From assembly GCA_023623175.1 (NCBI GenBank), contig JAMNXU010000039.1, positions 1 through 64,000 on the forward strand: a DNA stretch of 64,000 nt, written 5' to 3'. Both the position numbers and the translations under genes were made by a program. Numbering within the stretch: the first letter of the stretch is position 1; every line of letters starts with the position of its first letter. The notes under the pieces were generated by a model that was not told the DNA's origin, searched no databases, and was given only the letters and a program-made list of their open reading frames with translations. This DNA is from Bacillota bacterium. Its GTDB lineage: Bacteria > Bacillota > Clostridia > Acetivibrionales > JAMNXU01. Below are positions 40,654 through 48,981 of the stretch, piece by piece.

Positions 40654-41301
40654 ATGAGCTCAAAGGATCTTTCGCTGATTTATGTATGGGATGCCTACTG
40701 CGGATGGTGCTACGGCTTTTCGAAAAGCCTTCGCATTTTTCATAAAAACCATCCTGAACTCCCGCTGACAGTATTGTCTGGAGGCCTGTTCCTGGGAGCC
40801 AAGAAGCTGCCCATTTCCTCTTTTCCAAGCCTCCAGGAAGGCTGGAAGAGAATCAGCCAGCTTACGGGCGCGGTGTTTGGGGAGCCTTATCTCAGGCTTC
40901 TTGAAGAAGGCTCCTTTGTAATGGATTCAGAAGCGGCTGCGAAAGGTTTTGCAGCGCTGCGCCACTTTGCTCCGGAGCGTGCCTATGATTTGGCCGCAGC
41001 CATGCAGCACGCGTTTTATTTTGAAGGAAAAAGCCTCAGCAGCCCGGAAACTTACCGCGAGATCGCCATTGCCCATAATCTTGACCCGGAAAAAGTACTT
41101 GCCCGGTTTGGGGATGAAGTTACCACCGGGGAAGCCTATGAGGATTTTGCAAGGGTCAAACAGCTTGGCGTCGACAGCTATCCAACGCTTCTGCTGCAAA
41201 AGGACGGCGAAATTATCAGGCTTGCCGGTGGAGCCATGACCGCGGAGAAAATAGAGGACCGGCTTAAAAATATCCTGGCCGCTGAACAAAGAGCTGAATA
41301 A
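40654..41301 (+). CDS. DsbA-family thiol-disulfide oxidoreductase-like protein
   Basis: A 215-residue thioredoxin-fold protein of the DsbA/FrnE class. The redox motif is CGWC in VWDAYCGWCYGF (about residue 16), followed by a helical insert and a late cis-proline (SYPTLLL, about 178). It has no signal peptide, so it is probably cytoplasmic, unlike periplasmic DsbA. AAAGGAG precedes the ATG at 40654; the longer track frame starts in the promoter region and is rejected. Substrate is unknown. It is a single-gene unit between sigma factor and pyr operon. Confidence 0.8.
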   Translation: MSSKDLSLIYVWDAYCGWCYGFSKSLRIFHKNHPELPLTVLSGGLFLGAKKLPISSFPSLQEGWKRISQLTGAVFGEPYLRLLEEGSFVMDSEAAAKGFAALRHFAPERAYDLAAAMQHAFYFEGKSLSSPETYREIAIAHNLDPEKVLARFGDEVTTGEAYEDFARVKQLGVDSYPTLLLQKDGEIIRLAGGAMTAEKIEDRLKNILAAEQRAE

Positions 41302-41328
41302 ACGGATTAATAAGCAAAAAACAGCGGT

Positions 41329-41400
41329 TTAATGAACAGCCTAATGAACAGGTTGATAAACAGCTTAATGAACAGCTTTATGAACAGCCTAAAAAACAGT
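41329..41400 (+). repeat. Six 12-base tandem repeats
   Basis: Six head-to-tail variants of TTAATGAACAGC start at 41329, 41341, 41353, 41365, 41377 and 41389. They begin 27 bases after the DsbA-like stop codon. An in-frame ORF (NSLM repeats) exists only because the unit is a multiple of three and it lacks a ribosome site. Confidence 0.92.
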
Positions 41401-41558
41401 TTACCAGGCGGCCCAGCAAGCGGCTCAACTGGCAGTTCCGGTTACTTTTTTCATGCATTATACAAAAAACCAGGAACAAACAAAAAATATTTGACAGCTT
41501 GCAAAAAATCGATTATTCTATCATTAAGTCAGGAAACTGCAAATTTATTAATTTGATT

Positions 41559-41631
41559 GCAATTTTATAAATTGACTGGTACAATTTTTATAGTTGACCA
41601 ATAGTTGACCGATGCAATTTTTATAAATTGA
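41559..41631. promoter_or_regulatory. 11-base-phased palindromic AT-rich repeats upstream of the pyr leader
   Basis: CAATTTTATAAATTG (41560), CAATTTTTATAGTTG (41582) and CAATTTTTATAAATTG (41615) are palindromic or nearly so, and TAGTTGACC occurs at 41591 and 41602. Spacings are multiples of 11. TTGAC boxes occur inside, so the pyr promoter probably lies here, but no pair is clearly best. Confidence 0.5.
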
Positions 41632-41661
41632 AGCATTTCAGTAAGCGCAATTAAATAAGCT

Positions 41662-41760
41662 CCCTTTAATTTTAGTCCTGAGAGGCTGGAAAGGGGCAAA
41701 GATCAGCTGGTTTTTACCGGTTCATCCAGCCTGTCTCCCTTGGACAGGCCTTTATTTATA
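41662..41760 (+). promoter_or_regulatory. First PyrR-type attenuator
   Basis: AGTCCTGAGAGGCT (41674-41687) matches the PyrR RNA-binding loop and is framed by CCCTTT/AAAGGG. GGCTGGA (41684-41690) can instead pair with TCCAGCC (41725-41731), the antiterminator. That overlaps the terminator stem GCCTGTC/GACAGGC (41729-41749), which is followed by TTTATTTATA. High UMP/UTP would favour PyrR binding and termination. Confidence 0.9.
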
Positions 41761-41766
41761 ATATAA

Positions 41767-41862
41767 CTCCTTTAAGTTAGTCCGGAGAGGCTAATAAGGA
41801 GGTTTTAAAAGGATAAGGTATAATACCGCGCTTTTTAGACCTCCTGCCCGGAGGTCTTTTTT
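41767..41862 (+). promoter_or_regulatory. Second PyrR-type attenuator
   Basis: AGTCCGGAGAGGCT (41779-41792) is a second PyrR loop, framed by CTCCTT/AAGGAG. GGAGGTTT (from 41798) can pair with AGACCTCC, the 5' arm of the terminator AGACCTCC/GGAGGTCT (41837-41857), which ends in five T. It lies directly upstream of the pyrB ribosome site. Confidence 0.92.
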
Positions 41863-41893
41863 CATAACCTTTTTGTCGTGGAGGTTCGCAATC

Positions 41894-42829
41894 ATGTTAA
41901 GGAACAAGGATTTATTGGGACTCAGGGAAATGACAGCGGATGAAATCAACCTGATCCTGGATACTGCCGCATCAATGAAAGAGATTATAAGGCGCGATAT
42001 AAAGAAAGTCCCCACGCTGAGGGGCAAGTCCATGGTCACGCTGTTTTACGAGCCCAGCACGAGGACAAGGACTTCCTTTGAACTGGCGGGCAAATATCTC
42101 AGCGCTGACACGACAAGCATCGCGGTGGCGACAAGCAGTGTTGCAAAGGGTGAATCCCTTATTGACACCGGCAGAACAATAGAGGCCATGGGTACCGATG
42201 TAATAGTCATCCGGCACAGTGCCGCGGGAGCTCCGCACCTGTTGGCGCGCAACGTGAAATCAAGGGTTGTAAATGCCGGGGACGGAATGCATGAACATCC
42301 GACGCAGGGGTTGCTTGACATGTTTACCATGCGTGAGAAAAAAGGGGATCTGGCGAACCTGAAGGTGGCCATCATCGGGGACATAATGCACAGCCGCGTA
42401 GCCCGCTCAAACATCTGGGGACTGATAAAATTCGGGGCCGAGATCCGCATAGCGGGTCCGTCAACGCTGATTCCGGCGGAGGTTGAAAAAATGGGAGTCA
42501 GGGTGTTCAACAGCGTGGAAGAGGCTGTAAAGGGCGTGGATGTCATAAATGTATTAAGAGTGCAAAAAGAGAGGCAGAAAAAGGGACTGCTGCCGTCCAT
42601 GGATGAATACGCGAGGCTGTATGGACTGAACAAAAAGAGAGTAGCGCTGGCAAAACCCGATGCGCTCATCATGCATCCGGGACCGATGAACCGCGGTATA
42701 GAGATAGACGCCGAAACTTACGGGATGAGTCAATCCGTAATTGATGAACAGGTAACCAACGGTGTAGCGGTAAGAATGGCAATATTATATCTGCTTATGG
42801 GAGGTAGGAGCAATGAAGCTGTTAATTAG
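41894..42829 (+). CDS. pyrB: Aspartate carbamoyltransferase catalytic subunit
   Basis: PyrB makes N-carbamoyl-aspartate from carbamoyl phosphate and aspartate. The 311-residue product has the carbamoyl-phosphate motif [11 protein letters not shown] (about residue 52), HPTQGLLDM (about 135) and HPGPMNRG (about 260). Length matches the catalytic chain; no regulatory chain (pyrI) follows. The ATG at 41894 follows GGAGG; the GTG at 41873 lies before that site. It overlaps pyrC by 17 bases, so the operon is translationally coupled. Expression is controlled by the two attenuators upstream. Confidence 0.97.
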   Translation: MLRNKDLLGLREMTADEINLILDTAASMKEIIRRDIKKVPTLRGKSMVTLFYEPSTRTRTSFELAGKYLSADTTSIAVATSSVAKGESLIDTGRTIEAMGTDVIVIRHSAAGAPHLLARNVKSRVVNAGDGMHEHPTQGLLDMFTMREKKGDLANLKVAIIGDIMHSRVARSNIWGLIKFGAEIRIAGPSTLIPAEVEKMGVRVFNSVEEAVKGVDVINVLRVQKERQKKGLLPSMDEYARLYGLNKKRVALAKPDALIMHPGPMNRGIEIDAETYGMSQSVIDEQVTNGVAVRMAILYLLMGGRSNEAVN

Positions 42830-44108
42830 GGGAGGAAGATTGATTGATCCGGCCAACGGAATTGACGGCCAATATGATGTGCTGGTAGAGAACGGCCTGA
42901 TAAGCAGGGTTTCAGAGCGAATATCCGATGAGACGGCCGAGGTGCTGGATGCGGAAGGGAAAATCGTCGCGCCCGGCCTGATTGACATGCATGTACATCT
43001 CAGGGACCCCGGTTTGCATCACAAGGAGACCATTGAGACCGGGACCGCCGCGGCGGCGGCAGGCGGATTTACCGCCGTTGCCTGCATGCCCAACACGGTG
43101 CCGCCCGTCGACAACCGCGCCGTGGTGCGCTATATAATCGAACGGGCACGAAATGCCGGCATTGTAAAAGTATACCCTATAGGAAATGTGACAAAGGGCG
43201 GCGAAGGCGGAGAACTGACGGAAATAGGGGAGCTGAAGGAGGCCGGGGTCGTCGCGCTGTCCGATGACGGCAATCCGGTGGTGAACAGTGAAATAATGAG
43301 GCGAGCGATGGAATATGCGAAAATGTTCGGGCTGACCATCATTGATCACTGCGAGGACCCCTATCTTAAAGCAGGCGGAGTCATGAACGAAGGATACATG
43401 GCTACATTGTTGGGCCTTCGGGGTATACCCGACGCCGCCGAGGAAGTCATGGTTGCAAGGGACATTATTCTCGCGGAAATGACGGGATGTCCCGTGCATA
43501 TTGCCCATGTCAGCACTGCCGGCTCTGTCAGGATGATCAGGGAGGCCAAATCAAGAGGAGTGCGCATAACGGCGGAAGCCACTCCCCACCATTTTACACT
43601 GACCGACAAAGCCGTTGTCGGGTATGACACCGCAACGAAGGTAAGTCCGCCGCTGCGGAGCGAAAAAGACAGGGAAGCCGTTCTCGAAGGATTGGTTGAC
43701 GGCACGATAGACGTGATTGCCACTGACCACGCACCCCATGCCAGGGAAGAAAAGGAAGTGGAATATGATTACGCGCCGTGCGGAATGGTGGGACTGGAAA
43801 CGGCAGTGCCCCTGGTTGCAGAACAGCTGGTAAACGGGAATATCCTCAGCTGGAGCGACGCCATCAGGAAAATGACGGTGGAACCGGCCAGGATACTCAA
43901 TTTGCCGCTTGGAACGCTGGGCACAGGCGCTCACGCTGATATTGTGATAATTGATCCCGAGATGGAAGCGGTCGTCGATCCGGATCGGTTTTACAGCAAG
44001 GGTAAGAACACTCCTTTTAAGGGATGGAAACTGAAAGGCTGGCCGGTGTGCACCATCGTGGACGGTCGCATAGTTATGAAGGACAAACGGGTCTTGGCAG
44101 GCAGGTGA
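42813..44108 (+). CDS. pyrC: Dihydroorotase
   Basis: PyrC cyclises carbamoyl-aspartate to dihydroorotate. The 431-residue type I zinc enzyme has [10 protein letters not shown] (about 58), the metal histidines at HCED (about 178) and HIAHVSTAG (about 230), and the catalytic motif ATDHAPH (about 305). GGAGGTAGGAGC precedes the ATG inside the end of pyrB. It is followed by pyrK. Confidence 0.97.
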   Translation: MKLLIRGGRLIDPANGIDGQYDVLVENGLISRVSERISDETAEVLDAEGKIVAPGLIDMHVHLRDPGLHHKETIETGTAAAAAGGFTAVACMPNTVPPVDNRAVVRYIIERARNAGIVKVYPIGNVTKGGEGGELTEIGELKEAGVVALSDDGNPVVNSEIMRRAMEYAKMFGLTIIDHCEDPYLKAGGVMNEGYMATLLGLRGIPDAAEEVMVARDIILAEMTGCPVHIAHVSTAGSVRMIREAKSRGVRITAEATPHHFTLTDKAVVGYDTATKVSPPLRSEKDREAVLEGLVDGTIDVIATDHAPHAREEKEVEYDYAPCGMVGLETAVPLVAEQLVNGNILSWSDAIRKMTVEPARILNLPLGTLGTGAHADIVIIDPEMEAVVDPDRFYSKGKNTPFKGWKLKGWPVCTIVDGRIVMKDKRVLAGR

Positions 44109-44113
44109 TTTAC

Positions 44114-44914
44114 TTGGTTGTAAAAACTTCGGGAATGGTACTGGAGCATGTTGAAGTTGCAAACGGTATAAAGTATTTGAAACTTGAGGCGCCGGACATA
44201 GCCCGCAGCGCAAGGCCCGGCCAGTTCGTGCAGGTCAGGTGCGCAGCCGGCTGCAGCCCGCTTTTGCGGAAACCTTTCAGTATCCACGAAATTGACAGGG
44301 CAAACGGCACGATAGGTTTGTTGTATGAGATAAAAGGGCACGGCACGCAAATGCTTTCCGGTTCCAGGGCAGGGGAAAGCATGGAGATCACAGGTCCGTC
44401 GGGCAACGGATTTACGCTGCCGGGCGACCCCGGCGAAGAATGCAATGCGCTGCTTGTCGGAGGGGGATTGGGAATTGCGCCGCTTCTGCCGTTGGCCGCG
44501 GAATTAAGGGAAAAAGGCCATAAAACGACGGTTATACTGGGGTTCAACGATGCCTCCCGCCTGTGCAGGACAGAAGCCTTTGCCCGTGAAGCGGACCGGT
44601 TGATAGTTACCACGGTGGACGGAAGCAGCGGCGAAAAGGGATTGGTCACCGATCCAATGTCCGGGTTGATGAAACGGGAAAAAATAAATGTTATATACGC
44701 CTGTGGGCCGGAACCGATGCTGGCGGCTGTAGCGCGCATAGCGGAAGTTCAACGGGTGAAATGCGAGGTTTCGCTTGAGGCTTACATGGCCTGCGGCGTC
44801 GGAGCATGCCTCGGATGTGTATGCAGAACAAAAAGCATTGGAGGCAAGCCCTACGCAAGGGTTTGCACGGAAGGTCCGGTATTTGACAGCCGGGAGGTGA
44901 TCTGGAATGGATGA
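44114..44914 (+). CDS. pyrK: Dihydroorotate dehydrogenase electron transfer subunit
   Basis: PyrK carries FAD and a 2Fe-2S cluster and passes electrons from the PyrD FMN to NAD. The 266-residue product has the FAD motif RKPFSIHE (about 57), a nucleotide-binding [12 protein letters not shown] (about 118) and the cluster cysteines in [11 protein letters not shown] followed by VCTEGPVF. The start is the TTG at 44114 (MVVKTSG) after AGGTGA; earlier track residues lie in pyrC. Its stop overlaps the pyrD start by eight bases. Confidence 0.94.
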   Translation: MVVKTSGMVLEHVEVANGIKYLKLEAPDIARSARPGQFVQVRCAAGCSPLLRKPFSIHEIDRANGTIGLLYEIKGHGTQMLSGSRAGESMEITGPSGNGFTLPGDPGEECNALLVGGGLGIAPLLPLAAELREKGHKTTVILGFNDASRLCRTEAFAREADRLIVTTVDGSSGEKGLVTDPMSGLMKREKINVIYACGPEPMLAAVARIAEVQRVKCEVSLEAYMACGVGACLGCVCRTKSIGGKPYARVCTEGPVFDSREVIWNG

Positions 44915-45995
44915 TGCGAGAAGTGACAGCGAAGCCGGTTTGAGGACTGATGTGAAAAACTGCGGGAAAACCGGTTTTATAACTTGCAGGGAAGACGGTT
45001 TGAAGGTTGAAGTGAAAGCTGGTATGAAAAATAAAATTAGAACTGATATGGAAGAAGATATGAAAACTGATATGACAGCAAATGCAAAGGTTAACATGGA
45101 AGTTGAAATAGCGGGTTTAAAACTGAAAAATCCTGTTTTGACGGCTTCAGGGACTTTCGGTTTCGGGAAGGAATATTCGCCTTTCCTGGACTTAAACCGG
45201 CTCGGTGCAGTCGTGGTCAAGGGACTTACCCTGAATCCCAGGGAAGGGAATCCTCCGCCGAGAATAATCGAAACGCCTGCGGGGCTTTTGAATTCCATCG
45301 GCCTGCAGAATCCGGGAGTTGATTATTTCCTTGAATACATACTGCCGGAACTGGCCGCCTACGATACGAATTTTATTGTAAATATTTCGGGCAACACGCC
45401 GGAAGAATACGGCCTGCTCGCAGCCAAACTGTCGGTGCCCGGCGTAGCGGCCCTCGAAGTCAATATATCATGCCCCAATGTAAAGGCGGGAGGCATGGCG
45501 TTTGGTACCGATCCTGAAATGGCCGCTGAAGTTGTTGCCAATGTGAAAGCCAATACGAGACTCCCGGTAATAGCAAAACTGTCGCCCAATGTGACCGATA
45601 TCGCCGCTGTCGCTTCAGCGGTGGAAAAAGCCGGGGCCGATGCCGTATCCCTGATTAACACGCTGTTGGGCATGGCCATTGACATAAAGAAAAGAAAACC
45701 GGCGCTTGCCAATATTATGGGAGGGTTGTCCGGGCCCGCCGTAAAGCCCGTTGCGCTGCGCATGGTATGGCAGACGGCTGAAGCCGTTCGCGTGCCCGTT
45801 ATAGGAATGGGCGGAATTGTAACGGCCGAAGATGCGCTGGAATTCATTTTTGCGGGGGCAAGGGCCGTTGCAATAGGAACGGGGAATTTTATCGATCCCC
45901 GGGCAACAATCAGTGTCATAGAGGGCCTGGAGAAGTATTGCCTGGAAAACGGCATTGAAGATATAAACCAGCTTGTAGGAGCGGCCCGGAAGTAA
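44907..45995 (+). CDS. pyrD: Dihydroorotate dehydrogenase class 1B, with unusual N-terminal extension
   Basis: PyrD with PyrK oxidises dihydroorotate to orotate using NAD. The core ([14 protein letters not shown] onward) has [11 protein letters not shown] with the class 1B active cysteine, and [19 protein letters not shown] near the C-terminus. From the first ATG at 44907, which has a strong GGGAGGTGA site, the protein is 362 residues, some 60 longer than the family. Those extra residues are charged, repetitive and lack a signal sequence. A second start at 45096, behind AAAGGTTAAC, would give a normal 299-residue protein. Both sites look usable; which is used is open. Confidence 0.9.
   Translation: MDDARSDSEAGLRTDVKNCGKTGFITCREDGLKVEVKAGMKNKIRTDMEEDMKTDMTANAKVNMEVEIAGLKLKNPVLTASGTFGFGKEYSPFLDLNRLGAVVVKGLTLNPREGNPPPRIIETPAGLLNSIGLQNPGVDYFLEYILPELAAYDTNFIVNISGNTPEEYGLLAAKLSVPGVAALEVNISCPNVKAGGMAFGTDPEMAAEVVANVKANTRLPVIAKLSPNVTDIAAVASAVEKAGADAVSLINTLLGMAIDIKKRKPALANIMGGLSGPAVKPVALRMVWQTAEAVRVPVIGMGGIVTAEDALEFIFAGARAVAIGTGNFIDPRATISVIEGLEKYCLENGIEDINQLVGAARK
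44931..45078 (+). repeat. Degenerate 60-base repeat in the 5' extension of pyrD
   Basis: GAAGCCGGTTTGAGG at 44931 recurs as GAAGACGGTTTGAAGG at 44991, exactly 60 bases on, with further matches (ACTGATGTGAAA versus GTTGAAGTGAAA). A smaller unit, ACTGATATG, repeats near 45043 and 45067. Confidence 0.6.
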
Positions 45996-46018
45996 AGCCG
46001 TACAGGAATCCCGAAAGA

Positions 46019-46189
46019 ATGAACAGGTACCCCGGAAAAACCTATCAGGGATTGTTTGCCGGAAAATCATTTAAAAATAACGCTGAAAAAAAGAGAAAGC
46101 TGATAGAGAACTGGCAAAAAAAGAATTTTGAAAAAAAGTCGCAAAAAAAGGCTGAGAAAAAAGCTGATACAAAAAAGGCTGGCAAATAA
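46019..46189 (+). CDS. Questionable Lys-rich ORF between pyrD and pyrF
   Basis: A 56-codon frame starting MNRYPGKTYQ and ending in a Lys/Glu/Ala-rich tail. The ATG has a poor ribosome site (GAAAGA). The DNA is A-rich with repeated CAAAAAAA blocks, so the frame may be an accident of expanded spacer sequence. A second frame through the same DNA would extend pyrF by 34 basic residues. Confidence 0.2.
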   Translation: MNRYPGKTYQGLFAGKSFKNNAEKKRKLIENWQKKNFEKKSQKKAEKKADTKKAGK

Positions 46190-46229
46190 GAGGTTGGGAA
46201 TTAAGAGGAACAAAGGAAAGGTGATTGAC

Positions 46230-46955
46230 ATGCAATCCATGAAAGAACGTTTAATTATAGCGCTGGATGTGGACACCGCTAAGGAGGCAATGGAGCTGGT
46301 CCGGTTACTGGGCTCCCATGTTGGAATGTTTAAAGTCGGCCTCCAGCTTTTTACGGCCATGGGTCCCGGTATCATTGAAATGATACATGCCCATGGGAGC
46401 AGGATATTTCTTGATCTCAAGCTGCACGACATCCCGAACACCGTGGCCCGGACCTGTCGCGTTTTAACGGGTTATGGAGTGGACATGTTCAATGTTCACG
46501 CTTCCGGCGGTTTTGCCATGATGCAGAAAGCGCGGGAGGCCGTATTTGAAGAAGCGGAGAAAAAGGGAATTATTAAACCGGCGCTGATTGCCGTGACGGT
46601 TTTAACAAGCCTGGACCGCGACGAACTGGCTGAAGCCGGGTTTGCCGGGACTCCGGAAGAAACGGCTGTAAAACTGGCTTTACTGGCACAGCGCGCTGGG
46701 CTGGACGGAGTGGTTTCTTCTCCGAGAGAAACCGGCCTCATCCGGGATGCGTGCGGCAGTAAATTTTTAATAGTGACGCCCGGGGTGAGACCAGCCTTTT
46801 CGGAATCAGGAGATCAGAAAAGGACTGCTACGCCGCGTGAAGCCGTCGCAGCCGGCTCATCCTGCCTCGTCATAGGAAGACCGGTTACCGCCGCGGCGGA
46901 CCCGCTGGAGGCGGTTGAAAAAATAATTGCTGAAATGGAGGATGGATTGTGTTAA
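46230..46955 (+). CDS. pyrF: Orotidine 5'-phosphate decarboxylase
   Basis: PyrF decarboxylates OMP to UMP, the last pathway step. The 241-residue barrel has LIIALDVDTA near the start, the catalytic LDLKLHDIPNTV (about 62), and VTPGVRP near 180. The ATG at 46230 follows GAAAGGTGA; the track start at 46128 adds a Lys/Arg-rich stretch from the spacer and is rejected. Its end overlaps the pyrE GTG. Confidence 0.95.
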   Translation: MQSMKERLIIALDVDTAKEAMELVRLLGSHVGMFKVGLQLFTAMGPGIIEMIHAHGSRIFLDLKLHDIPNTVARTCRVLTGYGVDMFNVHASGGFAMMQKAREAVFEEAEKKGIIKPALIAVTVLTSLDRDELAEAGFAGTPEETAVKLALLAQRAGLDGVVSSPRETGLIRDACGSKFLIVTPGVRPAFSESGDQKRTATPREAVAAGSSCLVIGRPVTAAADPLEAVEKIIAEMEDGLC

Positions 46956-47524
46956 GCGCAAAAGAAACCGAGAAAATATTCATGAATTCTGAAGCCCTCT
47001 TAACAGGGCATTTCAGGCTTACTTCCGGAAGACACAGCAACCGGTATATTCAATGCGCCAGGGTGTTGCAGTATCCTGCATACGCGGAAGTTCTGTGCAA
47101 AGGCCTGGCACAGAGATTTATGAATGATCGGATTGACGTTGTGGCCGGCCCGGCCATGGGAGGGATTATAGTTGCCTATGAAACGGCGCGCCACTTAAAT
47201 GTAAGGGCAGTTTTCTCCGAACGTGAGGAAGGCATCATGCAGTTCCGCCGCGGATTTTCCATCAGGCCGGGAGAGAGAGTGCTGGTGGTGGAAGACGTTA
47301 TTACAACGGGAGGATCGGTTAAGGAGGTAATCGAGGCCGTAAGGAATCTCGGCGGAGTTGTGGCCGGCGTGGGTGCGCTTGTGGACCGCAGCGGCGGAAA
47401 AACTGACCTTGGCGTAAAGACCGAAAGCCTGCTGACGCTGGAAGTGCAGTCCTTCCTGCCGGAAGAATGCCCTTTGTGCAGAGAAGGTTTGCCCCTTGTA
47501 AAACCGGGAAGCCGAAAAATATAA
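46949..47524 (+). CDS. pyrE: Orotate phosphoribosyltransferase
   Basis: PyrE joins orotate and PRPP to OMP. The 191-residue product has the PRPP motif VLVVEDVITTGGSVKE (about 110), with an N-terminal FRLTSGRHSNRYIQCA. It starts with GTG at 46949, overlapping the pyrF stop, after GGAGGATGG. It closes the operon and is followed by a terminator. Carbamoyl phosphate synthase, pyrR and a uracil permease gene are not in this operon. Confidence 0.95.
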   Translation: MLSAKETEKIFMNSEALLTGHFRLTSGRHSNRYIQCARVLQYPAYAEVLCKGLAQRFMNDRIDVVAGPAMGGIIVAYETARHLNVRAVFSEREEGIMQFRRGFSIRPGERVLVVEDVITTGGSVKEVIEAVRNLGGVVAGVGALVDRSGGKTDLGVKTESLLTLEVQSFLPEECPLCREGLPLVKPGSRKI

Positions 47525-47540
47525 TATCATTGCACACCAA

Positions 47541-47571
47541 GGCCCTTATTCCGAGAAATGAGGGCTTTTTT
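47541..47571 (+). terminator. Intrinsic terminator of the pyr operon
   Basis: GCCCTTATT pairs with AATGAGGGC around CCGAGA, followed by six T. Confidence 0.92.
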
Positions 47572-47658
47572 GCCGTAATAACAGTTTTTTACAATCATGT
47601 CGGGTACGGTTCAGGGATATGCGGATTTCTGCAGAGGCAGATGGTTTATTTTGATGTT

Positions 47659-47702
47659 TGTTTATTGCAAGAATTGTATGTCTGTTTATTACAAAAATTA
47701 TA
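47659..47702 (+). repeat. Two 20-base copies, period 24
   Basis: TGTTTATTGCAAGAATTGTA (47659-47678) recurs as TGTTTATTACAAAAATTATA (47683-47702) with three changes. Confidence 0.8.
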
Positions 47703-47714
47703 CTAAGTTTTTCA

Positions 47715-47743
47715 TTGAATTAAATGGAAAGGGAACATATAAT
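47715..47743 (+). promoter_or_regulatory. Promoter for the beta-propeller gene
   Basis: TTGAAT and TATAAT are exactly 17 bases apart, about 80 bases before the ATG at 47823. Confidence 0.65.
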
Positions 47744-47822
47744 ATTTATAATAACTGGTTTTTGCCGTTTGGAAGTTCAATTTGCCGAACAGGGAATCTC
47801 AATGGCGAAAGGAGATCAATAA

Positions 47823-48908
47823 ATGCAGAAGTACCGCGTGGTTAAAGAACGCTTTACTGAGCACGGAGCGGTTGCCATTACTTCAATTGTCAAGGGCAAA
47901 AATAACAAGCTCTATATCGGATTTACATCCATGGATCATACCGTTGTGGAGTATGATACAACGACCGGCGAATACAGGGATATCGGCCTGATGTTCAACG
48001 CGCCGGAGAATAAAATGCCCCTGCACGACAAGGTGCACAACTCGCTGGCCATGGATGAAAACGGTATATTGTACATAGGACAGGGATTAAACATCAACTG
48101 GGACGCCGGACCGTACAGGTATGACCTTCGCAGGTTCGGCGGCGGGCACTTGTACGCTTATGACACAAACACCGGAAAGATTGAAGATTATGGCGTAATG
48201 GTTCCGCTCAACGCTATCCACGGTATCACATATAATCCGGAAACAAGGCGCATATACGGATACACCATTCCCGACAACCATTTCTTCCGTTTTGATATAG
48301 ACACAAGAAAGGTTACCGATTACGGCAAGATTTCAAACTATGCATGCCATAACCTGATCAGCGACAGCAGGGGCAACTGCTATGGCGCATGGCTCAAAAT
48401 CGGCGCCTACGATGAAAGCGAAAAAGGCAGAAAATTTATTCCAAAGGGCACTTTCCTGCTGAAATACGATGCTGAAAAGGATGAACTGGTAAGGACAAGG
48501 AATATGATAGTGTACGGCCTCGAATACGATATTTTCGGCAACGTGGGAGTCGATACATGGATAAGGACGAAACGCGGAGAAATATTCGGAGGAACGGCCA
48601 TCGGCGGCGGAATATTCAAAGTTAACCCCGATGACAGCATACAGTTTGTAGGCAAGCCGGTGCTTGGTCCGAGGCTTACTTCCATGACCGAAGGAAACGA
48701 CGGGTTGATTTACGGCTGCGCCGGATTCCCCCACATGTCACTCTTCTCGTTTAATCCTGAAACCAACGAAATAAAGGATCTCGGCGTAATATCCACCGAG
48801 AGCGACCACTGGTACCTGCACTGCATCACCATGGGCGACGACGGAATCATTTACGGCGGAGAGACGGACGGAGGCAATGCGTGCCTGTTTAAGATCATTC
48901 CGGAATGA
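47823..48908 (+). CDS. Beta-propeller protein of unknown function
   Basis: A 361-residue protein built of repeated short strands: units with ending patterns such as LYAYDTNTGKIEDYG, FFRFDIDTRKVTDYG and LFSFNPETNEIKDLG recur about every 50 residues, giving a six- or seven-bladed propeller. Such proteins resemble SMP-30/NHL or oligogalacturonate-lyase-like propellers, but I cannot assign a reaction. There is no signal peptide. AAAGGAGATCAATAA precedes the ATG. It has its own promoter and is followed after 73 bases by a glycosidase-like gene; the pair probably acts in one carbohydrate pathway (inference). Confidence 0.7.
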   Translation: MQKYRVVKERFTEHGAVAITSIVKGKNNKLYIGFTSMDHTVVEYDTTTGEYRDIGLMFNAPENKMPLHDKVHNSLAMDENGILYIGQGLNINWDAGPYRYDLRRFGGGHLYAYDTNTGKIEDYGVMVPLNAIHGITYNPETRRIYGYTIPDNHFFRFDIDTRKVTDYGKISNYACHNLISDSRGNCYGAWLKIGAYDESEKGRKFIPKGTFLLKYDAEKDELVRTRNMIVYGLEYDIFGNVGVDTWIRTKRGEIFGGTAIGGGIFKVNPDDSIQFVGKPVLGPRLTSMTEGNDGLIYGCAGFPHMSLFSFNPETNEIKDLGVISTESDHWYLHCITMGDDGIIYGGETDGGNACLFKIIPE

Positions 48909-48981
48909 TTGCGTACTTTCCCGGTTATGCATTTCAAGCCGATTATAGCAGAGATATTCTGCCGGCAGGAGGGGTGTTGTT

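Noticed and set aside
41332-41556. 74-residue ORF made of NSLM repeats
   Set aside because: It lacks a ribosome site and exists only because the 12-base tandem unit contains no stop in this frame.
41811-41862. T-box leader before pyrB suggested by TAATACCGCG and the following hairpin
   Set aside because: The conserved T-box GGTGGNACCGCG is not present, and the PyrR binding loop with antiterminator and terminator explains the structure better.
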